From Glaciimonas sp. (GTDB taxonomy: Bacteria; Pseudomonadota; Gammaproteobacteria; Burkholderiales; Burkholderiaceae_D): DNA of 64,000 nt. Location: assembly GCA_012927585.1 (NCBI GenBank), contig JABBOY010000018.1, forward strand, positions 53,065 through 117,064. Direction: 5' to 3'. Position 1 is the first letter of the stretch; every line of letters starts with the position of its first letter. The notes under the pieces are model-generated. The model was not told the origin of the DNA. It saw only the letters and a program-made list of their open reading frames with translations, and ran no database searches. Of this stretch, positions 8,621-17,611 are shown piece by piece. The translations under genes were made by a program, and so were the position numbers.

Positions 8621-9682
8621 TTATTCCTCATCTTCCGAATGGGTTGACGTCAAGGAACGCCATAACAATACCGGTATCACCAGCGTAAATACGATCACTT
8701 CCTTGAACGCACTGGCCCAAAACGACGAGTACGATTCGAGCAAGCCGACCAGCAGTGCCCCGGCTGCGGCAACCGGATAGCTGGACAGACCGCCGACAAT
8801 CGCGCCGACAAAGCCCTTCAGTCCAATCAGGAAGCCGGAGTCGTAATAGACGGTCGTGATCGGCGCAATCAGGATGCCCGACAGCGCTCCCATGCCGACC
8901 GCCAGCGTGAATGCAAGCCGTCCGGCGCGCCCGGTTTCGATCCCCATCAGCCGAGCGCCAAGCCGATTTACCGCGGTCGCGCGCAATGCTTTTCCAGCCA
9001 GTGTGTGCTCGAAAAAAGTGTACAGCGCGCCGATCAATAGCAGCGACACCAGGATGATGATGACGCTCTGGCCGCTCACGGTTAGCGTACCCCACTGGAA
9101 ACTGGCATTTGAAAACGGCGTAGTGCGCGAGCCCTCGGCGCCAAACATTACCAGCCCCAGGCCGACCAGGGCGAAATGCACGCCGACCGACACGATCAGC
9201 AACACCAGCACGCTCGCTTCGGCCAGCGGCTGATAGGCGACCCGGTACAGCAGCGCACCCATCGGCACCACGATCAGCAGCGTCAACGCCGCCTGCAGCA
9301 GCAGCGGCAAGTGGGTGCCTGGAACGGTTTTGGCGATCGCATATACCAGCAGCGGAAATAACAGATATTTGCCGGTAGCCTGCAACAGCGTTTTCGGCAA
9401 GCCGCGGCCATGCCCGGTCAGCCTGTACTGGCGGACGGCATCGACCAACTCCATCAGGAAGGCGACGATTCCCAGCGCCAGCAGCAGCGCGGCGGTCGCG
9501 GCAAATTTACCGGTCTGCAGTGCAGCCATGGTCAGCGCGCCATACGCGACAAACTCGCCCTGCGGAATGAAAATCACCCGTGTGACTGAAAATACCAGCA
9601 CGATGGCCAGCGCCAGCAGCGCATACACAGCGCCGGTAGAGACGCCATCCTGCGCCAGGATGGCGGCGATTGAAAAATCCAT
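8621..9682 (-). CDS. livH: LIV-type ABC transporter permease LivH (set 1), long form
   Basis: Inner-membrane permease of about 353 residues, longer than the usual 290. The N-terminus (GVSTGAVYALLALAIVLVFSVT and IPQGEFVAYGAL) is typical of LivH. A polar loop of some 25 residues (near 75-100, VDAVRQYRLTGHGRGLPK) with extra hydrophobic segments is inserted before the usual second half. The conserved part resumes at YRVAYQPLAEASVL and contains KALRATAVNRLGARLMGI, the ATPase-contacting loop. I chose the start at 9682 (MDFSIAAILAQDG) because upstream codons are not membrane-like. The binding-protein gene lies 183 bp upstream, so that spacing may set separate expression. Confidence 0.88.
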   Translation of the reverse strand: MDFSIAAILAQDGVSTGAVYALLALAIVLVFSVTRVIFIPQGEFVAYGALTMAALQTGKFAATAALLLALGIVAFLMELVDAVRQYRLTGHGRGLPKTLLQATGKYLLFPLLVYAIAKTVPGTHLPLLLQAALTLLIVVPMGALLYRVAYQPLAEASVLVLLIVSVGVHFALVGLGLVMFGAEGSRTTPFSNASFQWGTLTVSGQSVIIILVSLLLIGALYTFFEHTLAGKALRATAVNRLGARLMGIETGRAGRLAFTLAVGMGALSGILIAPITTVYYDSGFLIGLKGFVGAIVGGLSSYPVAAAGALLVGLLESYSSFWASAFKEVIVFTLVIPVLLWRSLTSTHSEDEE

Positions 9683-9802
9683 TGTTTTCCTCGTTGATGT
9701 GCGCCGTGCCGTGGTGTGCTGTTCAGCCAAGCGCTGGAGCAGAGAGCACGGCCGACGTAGGTGGAAAAGCGAAGCGCCTTCCGCCATTACGTGCAACCTT
9801 AC

Positions 9803-9828
9803 GGCGGATAACGCTACGCTCATCCGCC
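9803..9828. repeat. Short GC-rich inverted repeat between livK and livH
   Basis: GGCGGAT (9803-9809) and ATCCGCC (9822-9828) flank AACGCTACGCTC. The surrounding text (CTTACGGCGGATAACG...CATCCGCCCTATG) resembles dispersed REP-like elements of beta/gammaproteobacteria. It may act as an mRNA-stability or attenuation element between the binding protein and the permease genes. Confidence 0.4.
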
Positions 9829-9865
9829 CTATGTTCGTGCTGTGCCACCTTTAATGCAGCAAGCC

Positions 9866-11026
9866 TTATTTCGGCAAAACCCACTTGCCGTTTTCGATTC
9901 TGACCATCACCCGTGAGCGTTGGTCCAGCCCCAGATGGTCGTTCGCATTCATGTTGACGATGCCGTGCGAAACCGGCAGATTCTTAATCGATTCGAGTGC
10001 ATCGCGCAAGGCTTTCCTGAATTCTTTGGTGCCCGGCTGCGCCTTTTTTAGCGCTTCCGGCACCGCGGCGGCAAACAGCAGGCCGGCATCCCACGCATGG
10101 CCGCCGAAAGTCGAGACACTACCGGCGCCATACACTTTTTCATACGCGTTCTTGTAGGTCATCGCGGATTTTTTCACCGGGTTGCCAACTGGAAGCTGCT
10201 CGGCCACCAGCAACGGCCCTGCCGGTAGCCAGGTGCCTTCGCAATCCTTGCCGCAGACGCGTAGAAAGTCATTGTTGGCGACGCCGTGGGTTTGATAGAT
10301 TTTGCCTTTGTAGCCGCGTTCCTTGAGCGTCTTTTGCGGCAGTGCGGCCGGGGTGCCGGAGCCTGCGATCAAAACTGCATCGGGATTGGCGCCAATGATT
10401 TTCAGGATTTGGCCGGTCACCGAGGTATCGCTACGGGCAAAACGCTCATTAGCGACGATTTTAATCTTGCGCAGCTCGGCCAGCTTCGAAAACTCCTTGG
10501 ACCAGCCTTCGCCGTAGGCATCGGCGAAGCCGATGAAAGCCACCGTCTTAACTCCGCTATCTGCCATGTGGGAAGTGATCGCGGTCGACATGTGCGAGTC
10601 GTTTTGCGGCGTCTTGAACACCCAGTGACGCTTGGCATCAACCGGCTCGACAATCGAGGCCGAAGCGGCCATCGCAATCATCGGGGTTTCCAGTTCCGAT
10701 ACGACATTGAGCATCGCCAACGAATTGGGGGTGACGGTAGAGCCAATGATCAAGTCGACCTTGTCTTCCGAAATCAGCTTTCGTGTATTCTTGACCGCGG
10801 TCGTGGTGTCGGACGCATCGTCCAGCACGATGTACTCAACTGTCTTGCCGCCGAGCTCCTTCGGCATCAGCGCGAACGTGTTTTTCTCGGGAATGCCGAG
10901 CGAGGCGGCCGGGCCGGTGGCGCTGACCACCACGCCGACCTTGATCTGGGCCCAACTGCCGCCGCTGCCGAGCAGGGTCGCAAGCAGCGCTAGCTGAAGT
11001 GAAGTTTTTTGGATGGATCGTGTCAT
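9866..11026 (-). CDS. LIV-type substrate-binding protein (set 1)
   Basis: Periplasmic binding protein of the LivJ/LivK type, 386 residues from the ATG at 11026. An N-terminal signal peptide ends near GGSWAQ, then IKVGVVVSATGPAASLG starts the mature ligand-binding fold; YIVLDDASDTTTAVKNTRKLI and VDLIIGSTVTPNSLAM are typical. It delivers ligand to the permeases encoded downstream. The 5' end and upstream region are duplicated as a defective copy at 11270-11498. Ligand unknown; context suggests an aromatic acid. Confidence 0.9.
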   Translation of the reverse strand: MTRSIQKTSLQLALLATLLGSGGSWAQIKVGVVVSATGPAASLGIPEKNTFALMPKELGGKTVEYIVLDDASDTTTAVKNTRKLISEDKVDLIIGSTVTPNSLAMLNVVSELETPMIAMAASASIVEPVDAKRHWVFKTPQNDSHMSTAITSHMADSGVKTVAFIGFADAYGEGWSKEFSKLAELRKIKIVANERFARSDTSVTGQILKIIGANPDAVLIAGSGTPAALPQKTLKERGYKGKIYQTHGVANNDFLRVCGKDCEGTWLPAGPLLVAEQLPVGNPVKKSAMTYKNAYEKVYGAGSVSTFGGHAWDAGLLFAAAVPEALKKAQPGTKEFRKALRDALESIKNLPVSHGIVNMNANDHLGLDQRSRVMVRIENGKWVLPK

Positions 11027-11156
11027 TTGTCTTCTCCTGGATTTATATAATTTTATTGCATTCAATGATGCCGGATTAATCTATTGTCACTTCTGAACGC
11101 CCTGCGTGCCTACCCAAGCATCCCACTTGCCGTAGAGCACTTTGAACCCACAGATC

Positions 11157-11210
11157 GATTCGGGCCGAATCAAGTTTTAATCATTCGGGTTTGATCCGGC
11201 CTAAAGCCGG
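11157..11210. repeat. Hairpin-forming palindromes upstream of livK set 1
   Basis: Within the gap between livK and its ghost copy are GATTCGG-G-CCGAATC (11157-11171) and CCGGC-ctaaa-GCCGG (11196-11210). The second could terminate transcription from upstream, although no long T-run follows it. Confidence 0.35.
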
Positions 11211-11269
11211 CTGTAAGTCCGATCAATACTACCTGATGTGGCATCGATTCTGTCAGTAAAGTTCAAACC

Positions 11270-11498
11270 TTATTTCGACAGAATCCACTTGCCGTTTTCC
11301 ACCTTGACCATCAAGCGGGCACGATGGTCGAGACCAGCGTGATCCGTCTTGCTCATGGTCATGATCGCGTGCGTGAGCGCACCAGCGGTGGCGCTAACCA
11401 CCACGCCGGCCTTGATCTGGGCCCAGCTACTGCCGCTGCCGGGTAGCAGTCGCAAGCAGCGCCATCTGAAGTAAAGTTTTTTGGATGGATCGTGTCAT
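11270..11498 (-). pseudogene. Ghost copy of the livK set 1 gene with internal deletion
   Basis: The first codons from 11498 (MTRSIQKT, then LLQMALLAT) and the sequence upstream of them closely match the start of the intact binding-protein gene ending at 9866. A frame change inside the signal peptide is followed by SSWAQIKAGVVVSAT, then an abrupt join to the C-terminus (DHAGLDHRARLMVKVENGKWILSK), which matches the intact DHLGLDQRSRVMVRIENGKWVLPK. About 320 internal codons are gone. A tandem duplication followed by deletion of the middle of one copy explains this. It should produce no working protein. Confidence 0.85.
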
Positions 11499-11645
11499 TT
11501 GTATTCTCCTGGATTGATAGTTTTATTCCATTCAATGGCGCCTGATTAATCTGTTGCCAGTTCTGATCGCTCTACGGTTTTCACCCAATATCCGCTTGCC
11601 CATTGATTCTGCCCATAAATCCCGGTCAACTCCAACGCCAGCGAA

Positions 11646-12330
<685 letters not shown>

Positions 12331-12344
<14 letters not shown>

Positions 12345-13104
12345 TGCAATGCCCCTTCCCCAGATAAACTTCGCGCACCCGCGCATCGTTCGCGATTTCA
12401 GTAGGCGTGCCGGTCACCAGTTCGGCACCGCCAACCAGTACCGTGATGCGTTCAGCAAAGCGAAACACCAGGCTCATGTCATGCTCAATGAGCAAGATGC
12501 TGATCTCGCGCGGCAGCGCGCACAGCACGGCAAACAGTTCGTCGCTCTCGCCTTCCGGCACGCCGGCAGCCGGCTCATCGAGCAGCAGTACCTTCGGCCG
12601 CGCCGCCAGCGCCAGCGCTATTTCCAGCAAACGCTGCTTGCCGTATGCCAACGCGCGCGTCTCGCGCATGCAGTCTGGCGCCAAATTCAGCTGCGCCAGC
12701 AAGACATAGGCTTCATCGATTTCAGCGCTGCGCCGCGACAGCCCGAAAAATCGGCGCTGCCACACGCTCAAGCGGTTCCGCTCGCGTTCGCAGATCGCGT
12801 TGGTGACCGCCTCCAGCGGCGTCAATTGCGGAAACAGGGTATTGATCTGGAATGTGCGCGACAGGCCGCGCACGACCCGCTCGTTGGCTGCCAGCTGCGT
12901 AATGTCGGTGCCATTGAGCCAGATCGAGCCGCTTGATGGCCGCACCACGCCGGTCAGCTGGTTGATCAAGGTGGTCTTGCCGGCGCCATTGGGCCCGATC
13001 AATGCATGGCGCGCCCCGGCCGCCAACGACAGGCTGACGCGCTGCGTAACGTCCAGTCCGCCGAACGACTTGCACAGCTCGCGGGTCTGCAACACCGGTG
13101 TCAT
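12331..13104 (-). CDS. livG: LIV-type ABC transporter ATPase LivG (set 2)
   Basis: 257-residue ATP-binding subunit starting at 13104 (MTPVLQTRELCKSFGGL). Walker A is LIGPNGAGKTT, the signature LAYGKQRLLE and Walker B VLLLDEPAAGV. A C-terminal YLGKG tail typical of LivG is present. It overlaps livM by four bases and livF by fourteen. Confidence 0.93.
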
Positions 13105-14129
13105 GAATTCATCCTGTGCCGCCAATGGGCCAGCGACCGGGGCAATAGCGCCAGGCCACCCAGGATGCCGCCGCGCAAATACAGGGTGATCACGATTAGC
13201 AGGATGCCGAGCCAAAACAGCCAGTATTGCGGGTTCAAGTTGGCCAGGTAATCCTGCACCAGCAAAAAAGCGGCAGCGCCGACAAAGCCGCCATACAGGG
13301 TCGCGGTACCGCCGATGATCAGCATGATCAGCACGTCGGCCGAACGCTGGAAACTGAGTACATCGATGCCGACGAATTGCGTGGTCTGCGTCAGTAGTGC
13401 GCCGGCCACACCGGCCAGTAACGCCGAGTAAGTGTAAATATTTCTTAGCCGCGCTCCGACCGGAATGCCGATCGCCACCGCCCGCGTCCGGTTTTCACGG
13501 ATGCTGCGCAGTGACAAGCCATACGGTGAATGCATCAGGCTGCGCGTCAAAGCAAACAACAGGAAGCTGATAACGAGCACATACAGGTAAGCGGTTTTGC
13601 CGTACAGATCGAAACGGAAGACACCGAACACCTTGCCGATTTCCACTCCCTGCAAGCCATCGACACCGCCAGTAAGCGCAATAGCACGGTTCGCGACCTC
13701 ATACAGCAGCAAGCCGACCCCGAGCGTAATCATCAGGCGGGTCAGATCGCTGCCACGCAGCACCAGAAAACTGGTTAGATAACCAGCCAGACTGGCCGTC
13801 AGTCCACCGGCCAACAAGCCGGTGAGCGGCTCCTGCCAACCATGCGCGGCCAGCAAGCCGGCCGCATACGCGCCAATGCCGAAAAATGCCGCATGCCCCA
13901 GTGTGACGATGCCGGCGTAACCGAGAATCAGGTCGAGCGACAGCGCGAACAGGCCGGTAATCACGATCTGGGTAGCGAATACCAGGCTAGTTGGAAACAC
14001 AAAATAGACGCTGACCAACGCCAGCCAGAAGCCGACCTCGACCGGCTTCCAGCGTTCGCACGCCTGCATCGCAGAGCGCTGCAGGGCGGCTTGAGCTTGG
14101 GCCGGAATCGTAAATTGCATGATCTTCAT
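13101..14129 (-). CDS. livM: LIV-type ABC transporter permease LivM (set 2)
   Basis: 342-residue inner-membrane permease with about nine to ten hydrophobic segments. LDLILGYAGIVTLGHAAFFGIGAYAAG is the hallmark N-terminal segment of LivM, and the ATPase-contacting loop is LRSIRENRTRAVAIGI. Its start codon overlaps the livH stop by a single base. Confidence 0.92.
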   Translation of the reverse strand: MKIMQFTIPAQAQAALQRSAMQACERWKPVEVGFWLALVSVYFVFPTSLVFATQIVITGLFALSLDLILGYAGIVTLGHAAFFGIGAYAAGLLAAHGWQEPLTGLLAGGLTASLAGYLTSFLVLRGSDLTRLMITLGVGLLLYEVANRAIALTGGVDGLQGVEIGKVFGVFRFDLYGKTAYLYVLVISFLLFALTRSLMHSPYGLSLRSIRENRTRAVAIGIPVGARLRNIYTYSALLAGVAGALLTQTTQFVGIDVLSFQRSADVLIMLIIGGTATLYGGFVGAAAFLLVQDYLANLNPQYWLFWLGILLIVITLYLRGGILGGLALLPRSLAHWRHRMNS

Positions 14130-14995
14130 TACGCCCCCTTGCGGCCCAGCAGCCCATGCGGAAACAGCAACAACAGCAGGATCATCGCGCCGTAAATCAC
14201 GAAGGAGCCGATCTGCGGCACGTAATATTTCCCGGCGATGTCAGCCACCCCGAGCAACAGCGCCGCCAACAAGGTGCCGATCACCGAGCCCGGTCCGCCG
14301 ACCACCACCACCAGCAGGAAATACACCAGATATTTGAGCGCGAAATTCGGATCCAGCCCGAGCACATTGACGCCGAGCGCGCCGCCCAGCCCGGCCAGGC
14401 CGCTGCCAAGCGCGAACGTCAGCTGGAACACCCGCTCGACCCGGATTCCCATCGATGCGGCGGTGCGCTGGTTATCGACCGCGGCGCGAATCATCGCGCC
14501 GAAGCGGGTGCGCTCCAGGCCGAACACCAGCAACAGAGTGATGACGGCCCCGACCGCCATCAGAAACAGCCGGTAACGCGATAGATCGATCCCGAACAGC
14601 GTAAATTGGCCGTTCAAGGCCTCCGGCAACAGCACCGGCTGCTGGCCCGGCCCCCATAAGTAGCTGGCGCCGGCCATCGCAATGAACAGGATGCCGACCG
14701 TCAGCAACACCTGGTTCAACGCAGTGCTTTTATAGAGCGGCCGGTACAGTACGCGTTCGAGCGGCAGGCTGGCCAGGGCGACTGCGCCAAACACGATCGG
14801 CAGCGCTGCCAGGAAGCCGATCCCGGCCTGCGCCATCAGCGTCACCAGCAAATAGCCGCCGGCCATTGCAAACACGCCATGCGCGAGGTTGATGAAGCCC
14901 ATCAGGCCGAGCGTGATCGACAGCCCGACCGAGATCAGGAACAGCAGGGTGCCATACGCCAGGCCGTCAAACAGTACGCCGAGAAAGTTATGCAC
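14129..14995 (-). CDS. livH: LIV-type ABC transporter permease LivH (set 2)
   Basis: 288-residue permease of normal length. GLAYGTLLFLISVGLSITLGLMGFINLAHG is the typical LivH N-terminus, and ERTRFGAMIRAAVDNQRTAASMGI forms the cytoplasmic coupling loop. It lies 42 bp after the binding-protein gene in one operon. Confidence 0.92.
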   Translation of the reverse strand: MHNFLGVLFDGLAYGTLLFLISVGLSITLGLMGFINLAHGVFAMAGGYLLVTLMAQAGIGFLAALPIVFGAVALASLPLERVLYRPLYKSTALNQVLLTVGILFIAMAGASYLWGPGQQPVLLPEALNGQFTLFGIDLSRYRLFLMAVGAVITLLLVFGLERTRFGAMIRAAVDNQRTAASMGIRVERVFQLTFALGSGLAGLGGALGVNVLGLDPNFALKYLVYFLLVVVVGGPGSVIGTLLAALLLGVADIAGKYYVPQIGSFVIYGAMILLLLLFPHGLLGRKGA

Positions 14996-15037
14996 GGTAT
15001 CGGTATCCTTTCGTCTGAATTGGTCGGGAGCGCATCG

Positions 15038-16195
15038 TCACTTGCCCGGATCCCTGACTGCGGCGAAAGTCTCGAACTCGACGTTATACAGCCTGCCATC
15101 GACTTTTTTGACTTCGCGCACGTAGACGTTTTGCACGATATCGCGGGTCTCGGCATCAATCTGGATCGGGCCGCGCGGGCTGTTTAGCTTCATGCCCCTG
15201 AGCACCTGCATCGCCTTGTCGCCGTTGATGTTGCCATTTAGCTGCCGCACCACTTCATACACCGCCGCCATACCGTCGTAACCGCCGACCGCCATAAAAT
15301 TGGGGCGCTGTTTCGGGTTGATCTGGTTGTAAGCGGCGAGGAAAGCCTTGTTCTCGGCCGACGGATGGGCGGCCGAATACTGGTGCGTCGAGATCACACC
15401 TAGAGCATTGTCGCCGAGCGCCTCAATCACGCCATCGTCGGTGACATCGCCAGTTGACAGTAGCTTGATGCCTGCCTTTGCCAGACCGCGCTCGTAGTAT
15501 GCCTTCATGAAGCCGACCGCCATTTCGCCGGCCGGCACGAACACGAAAACCGCCTCCGGCTTGCTATCCTTGGCGCGCTGCACGAACGGACCGAATTCCG
15601 GGTTTTTCAACGGCACCCGCAACTCGCCGACCACTTCGCCGCCCAGCCTGGCAAACGCTTTCTTGAAAGTCTGCTCGGCGTCATGACCGGGACCGTAATC
15701 GGCAACCACCGTATATATCTTACGCAAGCCGCTCTTGTAGGCCCACTGCGCCATCGGCTCTGTCACTTGTGCCAGCGTAAACGAGACCCGTGCGATGTAG
15801 GGCGACTTGGTGGTGATCGCCGAGGTCGCCGCATTCATGATGATGGTCGGCTTCTTCGCTTCGGTCGCAATTGGCGCTACCGCAAACGCATTCGGCGTCA
15901 ACCCGAAACCGACGATAAAATCAACTTTGTCCTGAACCACCAACTCCTGCGCCAGGCGCTTGGCAACATCCGGCGCCGGGCCGGTAGTATCCTTGATCAC
16001 GAGTTCGATTTTCTTGCCGGCGACCGTATCGCCATATTGTTTCATGTAGGCTTTGGCGCCGTTCGTGATTTGCATGCCGAAATCGGCAAAGGTACCGCTC
16101 ATCTCGGCCAGCACACCGACCTTTATCGTGTTGCCTGCCGCAACAGCGTGGCCGGTCGCCAGTGCAACCAACCCGAGCATCATCCATTTTTTCAT
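15038..16195 (-). CDS. LIV-type substrate-binding protein (set 2)
   Basis: 385-residue periplasmic binding protein with signal peptide MKKWMMLGLVALATGHAVAA. The mature part starts IKVGVLAEMSGTFADFG, and later motifs are VKDTTG-like and VDFIVGFGLTPNAFAVAP. It resembles binding proteins linked to aromatic-acid transporters more than leucine-binding LivJ, but this is an impression, not a measured similarity. First gene of the livKHMGF operon, 62 bp downstream of a thioesterase gene in the same direction, which may be the true first gene. Confidence 0.9.
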   Translation of the reverse strand: MKKWMMLGLVALATGHAVAAGNTIKVGVLAEMSGTFADFGMQITNGAKAYMKQYGDTVAGKKIELVIKDTTGPAPDVAKRLAQELVVQDKVDFIVGFGLTPNAFAVAPIATEAKKPTIIMNAATSAITTKSPYIARVSFTLAQVTEPMAQWAYKSGLRKIYTVVADYGPGHDAEQTFKKAFARLGGEVVGELRVPLKNPEFGPFVQRAKDSKPEAVFVFVPAGEMAVGFMKAYYERGLAKAGIKLLSTGDVTDDGVIEALGDNALGVISTHQYSAAHPSAENKAFLAAYNQINPKQRPNFMAVGGYDGMAAVYEVVRQLNGNINGDKAMQVLRGMKLNSPRGPIQIDAETRDIVQNVYVREVKKVDGRLYNVEFETFAAVRDPGK

Positions 16196-16257
16196 TGTCT
16201 GTCTCCTTTAATTATGGTTACTAGTCTTCTCTCGACACTTCTATTGATCGTATTCGG

Positions 16258-16680
16258 CTACTCCCCTTCTACCAGTGCATTGCGAATTTTTTCCGGGATT
16301 TCCAGCGCGTGCAGACGCTGCGGATCGTCGGGATGACGGGCGCCAAGCACGCGCACCTCGAAACCATCAACCAGCAGCGTATCGCCGCGCCGCACCAGGT
16401 GCCGTAGCCGCAGCGTCTTGCGGGCGCACTCGACGACGCTACTCTCGATTTCCAGGTGGTCGCCAAAACTGGCTGGTTGCCGATAGCTGGCGCCGGACTC
16501 GACCAGCGGCATGCCGACCACGCCGTATTGGTCGCACAGTCTGATCCAGTCCAGCCCAGCCCGTTTACACAGATAGTGGGTCGCGGCATCAAACCAGCGG
16601 TAATAGTTGGGATAAAAAACGATGTTGGCGGGGTCGCAATCGCCGAACTCGACCGTCAAGCGGTAAATCGAGACGCGCAT
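16258..16680 (-). CDS. 4-hydroxybenzoyl-CoA thioesterase-family protein
   Basis: 140-residue hotdog-fold protein. VEFGDCDPANIVFYPNYYRWFD (residues about 9-30) matches the active-site segment of the 4-hydroxybenzoyl-CoA thioesterase/YbgC family, with the catalytic Asp in GDCDPA. It would cleave aryl-CoA to the free acid and CoA. Start set at 16680 because GTC/GGC codons upstream are not conserved; an ATG at 16701 is the alternative. It heads the set 2 transporter operon, so the pair suggests import of an aromatic acid with relief of CoA trapping. Confidence 0.85.
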   Translation of the reverse strand: MRVSIYRLTVEFGDCDPANIVFYPNYYRWFDAATHYLCKRAGLDWIRLCDQYGVVGMPLVESGASYRQPASFGDHLEIESSVVECARKTLRLRHLVRRGDTLLVDGFEVRVLGARHPDDPQRLHALEIPEKIRNALVEGE

Positions 16681-16885
16681 GTCAGGCCGCCTTTCGGTCA
16701 AGGCCGGCCGCGTCGGCAGGCAAAGGGAAAATCAGGGATGGTTCCAAACTTGGCCTCCGTCACATCTGGCGCAACGCGGATACGCATTCATCCGGCTACC
16801 GTTGGCAGCCACAGGATGAGCCGGGAAACTGCACTTCCACAGCTCAGAATGCGTAATAGGAATTGCCTATAATATAGATTAATTG

Positions 16886-16902
16886 TTTGATGTCAAATCA
16901 AA
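16886..16902. promoter_or_regulatory. Candidate MarR operator
   Basis: Inverted repeat TTTGAT (16886-16891) and ATCAAA (16897-16902) with a five-base spacer. It lies in the AT-rich gap between the minus-strand thioesterase/transporter operon and the plus-strand MarR gene. MarR proteins bind such short palindromes next to their own gene. It also resembles an FNR site (TTGAT...ATCAA), but the spacing is one base too long. Confidence 0.4.
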
Positions 16903-17061
16903 ATTTTGGATTTACATGATTTTCACAAAACAAATTATGCGTGGTAAAAAAGTCCGGTATTGGTGGGCAGAAACATACTTTTCCGCCCTGTGGTAGTCTG
17001 CATCCCTTGCTATGCAGCATCTTTTTCAACAACAGTTATTTCATTTGCCAACGCGCCATTC

Positions 17062-17514
17062 ATGACAACTCTATCCTCATCTCCTCTCGACCTAGGCGGC
17101 CTTCCAGACCTGGTTGGATATCATCTGCGCATGGCACAGGTAATAGTTTTCAGGGACTTCGACCGCGAACTGTCGGATCTCGACATCACGCCCGCCATTT
17201 TCGGCGTACTGGAAATCTTGCATAAGAACAAAGGACTGACCCAGACCCGGCTAGCGCTGGCAATCGGACTCGACCGCTCTTCGCTGGTGCCGTTGCTGGA
17301 CAAGCTGCAAAAGCGCAAAGTGGTGGAGCGGGAAGTCTCGACCAAGGACCGGCGCAGCAATCACCTGCATCTGACCGCCGAAGGCGAGCAACTACTGGTC
17401 GAGGCAGAGAGAAGAGTCAGGCTGCACGAAAAACGCATACAGGTGCGCCTGACCAAAAGCGAGACGCGACAGCTAATCCAGCTATTGATGAAGCTGGCGA
17501 AAAGCAACGCCTAA
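17062..17514 (+). CDS. MarR-family transcriptional regulator
   Basis: 150-residue winged-helix regulator. Recognition region LTQTRLALAIGLDRSSLVPLLDKLQKRKVVERE lies near residues 58-91, and the wing is STKDRRSNHLHLTAEGE. Start at 17062 (MTTLSSSPLDLGG); the longer open frame upstream is not conserved-looking. It is divergent from the thioesterase/livKHMGF operon, which it probably represses until an aromatic ligand or its CoA ester binds; this is inferred from position. Confidence 0.88.
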   Translation: MTTLSSSPLDLGGLPDLVGYHLRMAQVIVFRDFDRELSDLDITPAIFGVLEILHKNKGLTQTRLALAIGLDRSSLVPLLDKLQKRKVVEREVSTKDRRSNHLHLTAEGEQLLVEAERRVRLHEKRIQVRLTKSETRQLIQLLMKLAKSNA

Positions 17515-17611
17515 CCGATCTTTAATGGGCTCTCAGCCAAGCCAGTAATGCATCGAGTTTGAGAAGGCAGGATTTCCCACGCAACCGAGCGGCACTGCAC
17601 TACTTCTTGCA

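Noticed and set aside
16886..16902. Canonical FNR box
   Set aside because: Half-sites are right but the spacer is five bases, not four, so it is reported only as a possible MarR site.
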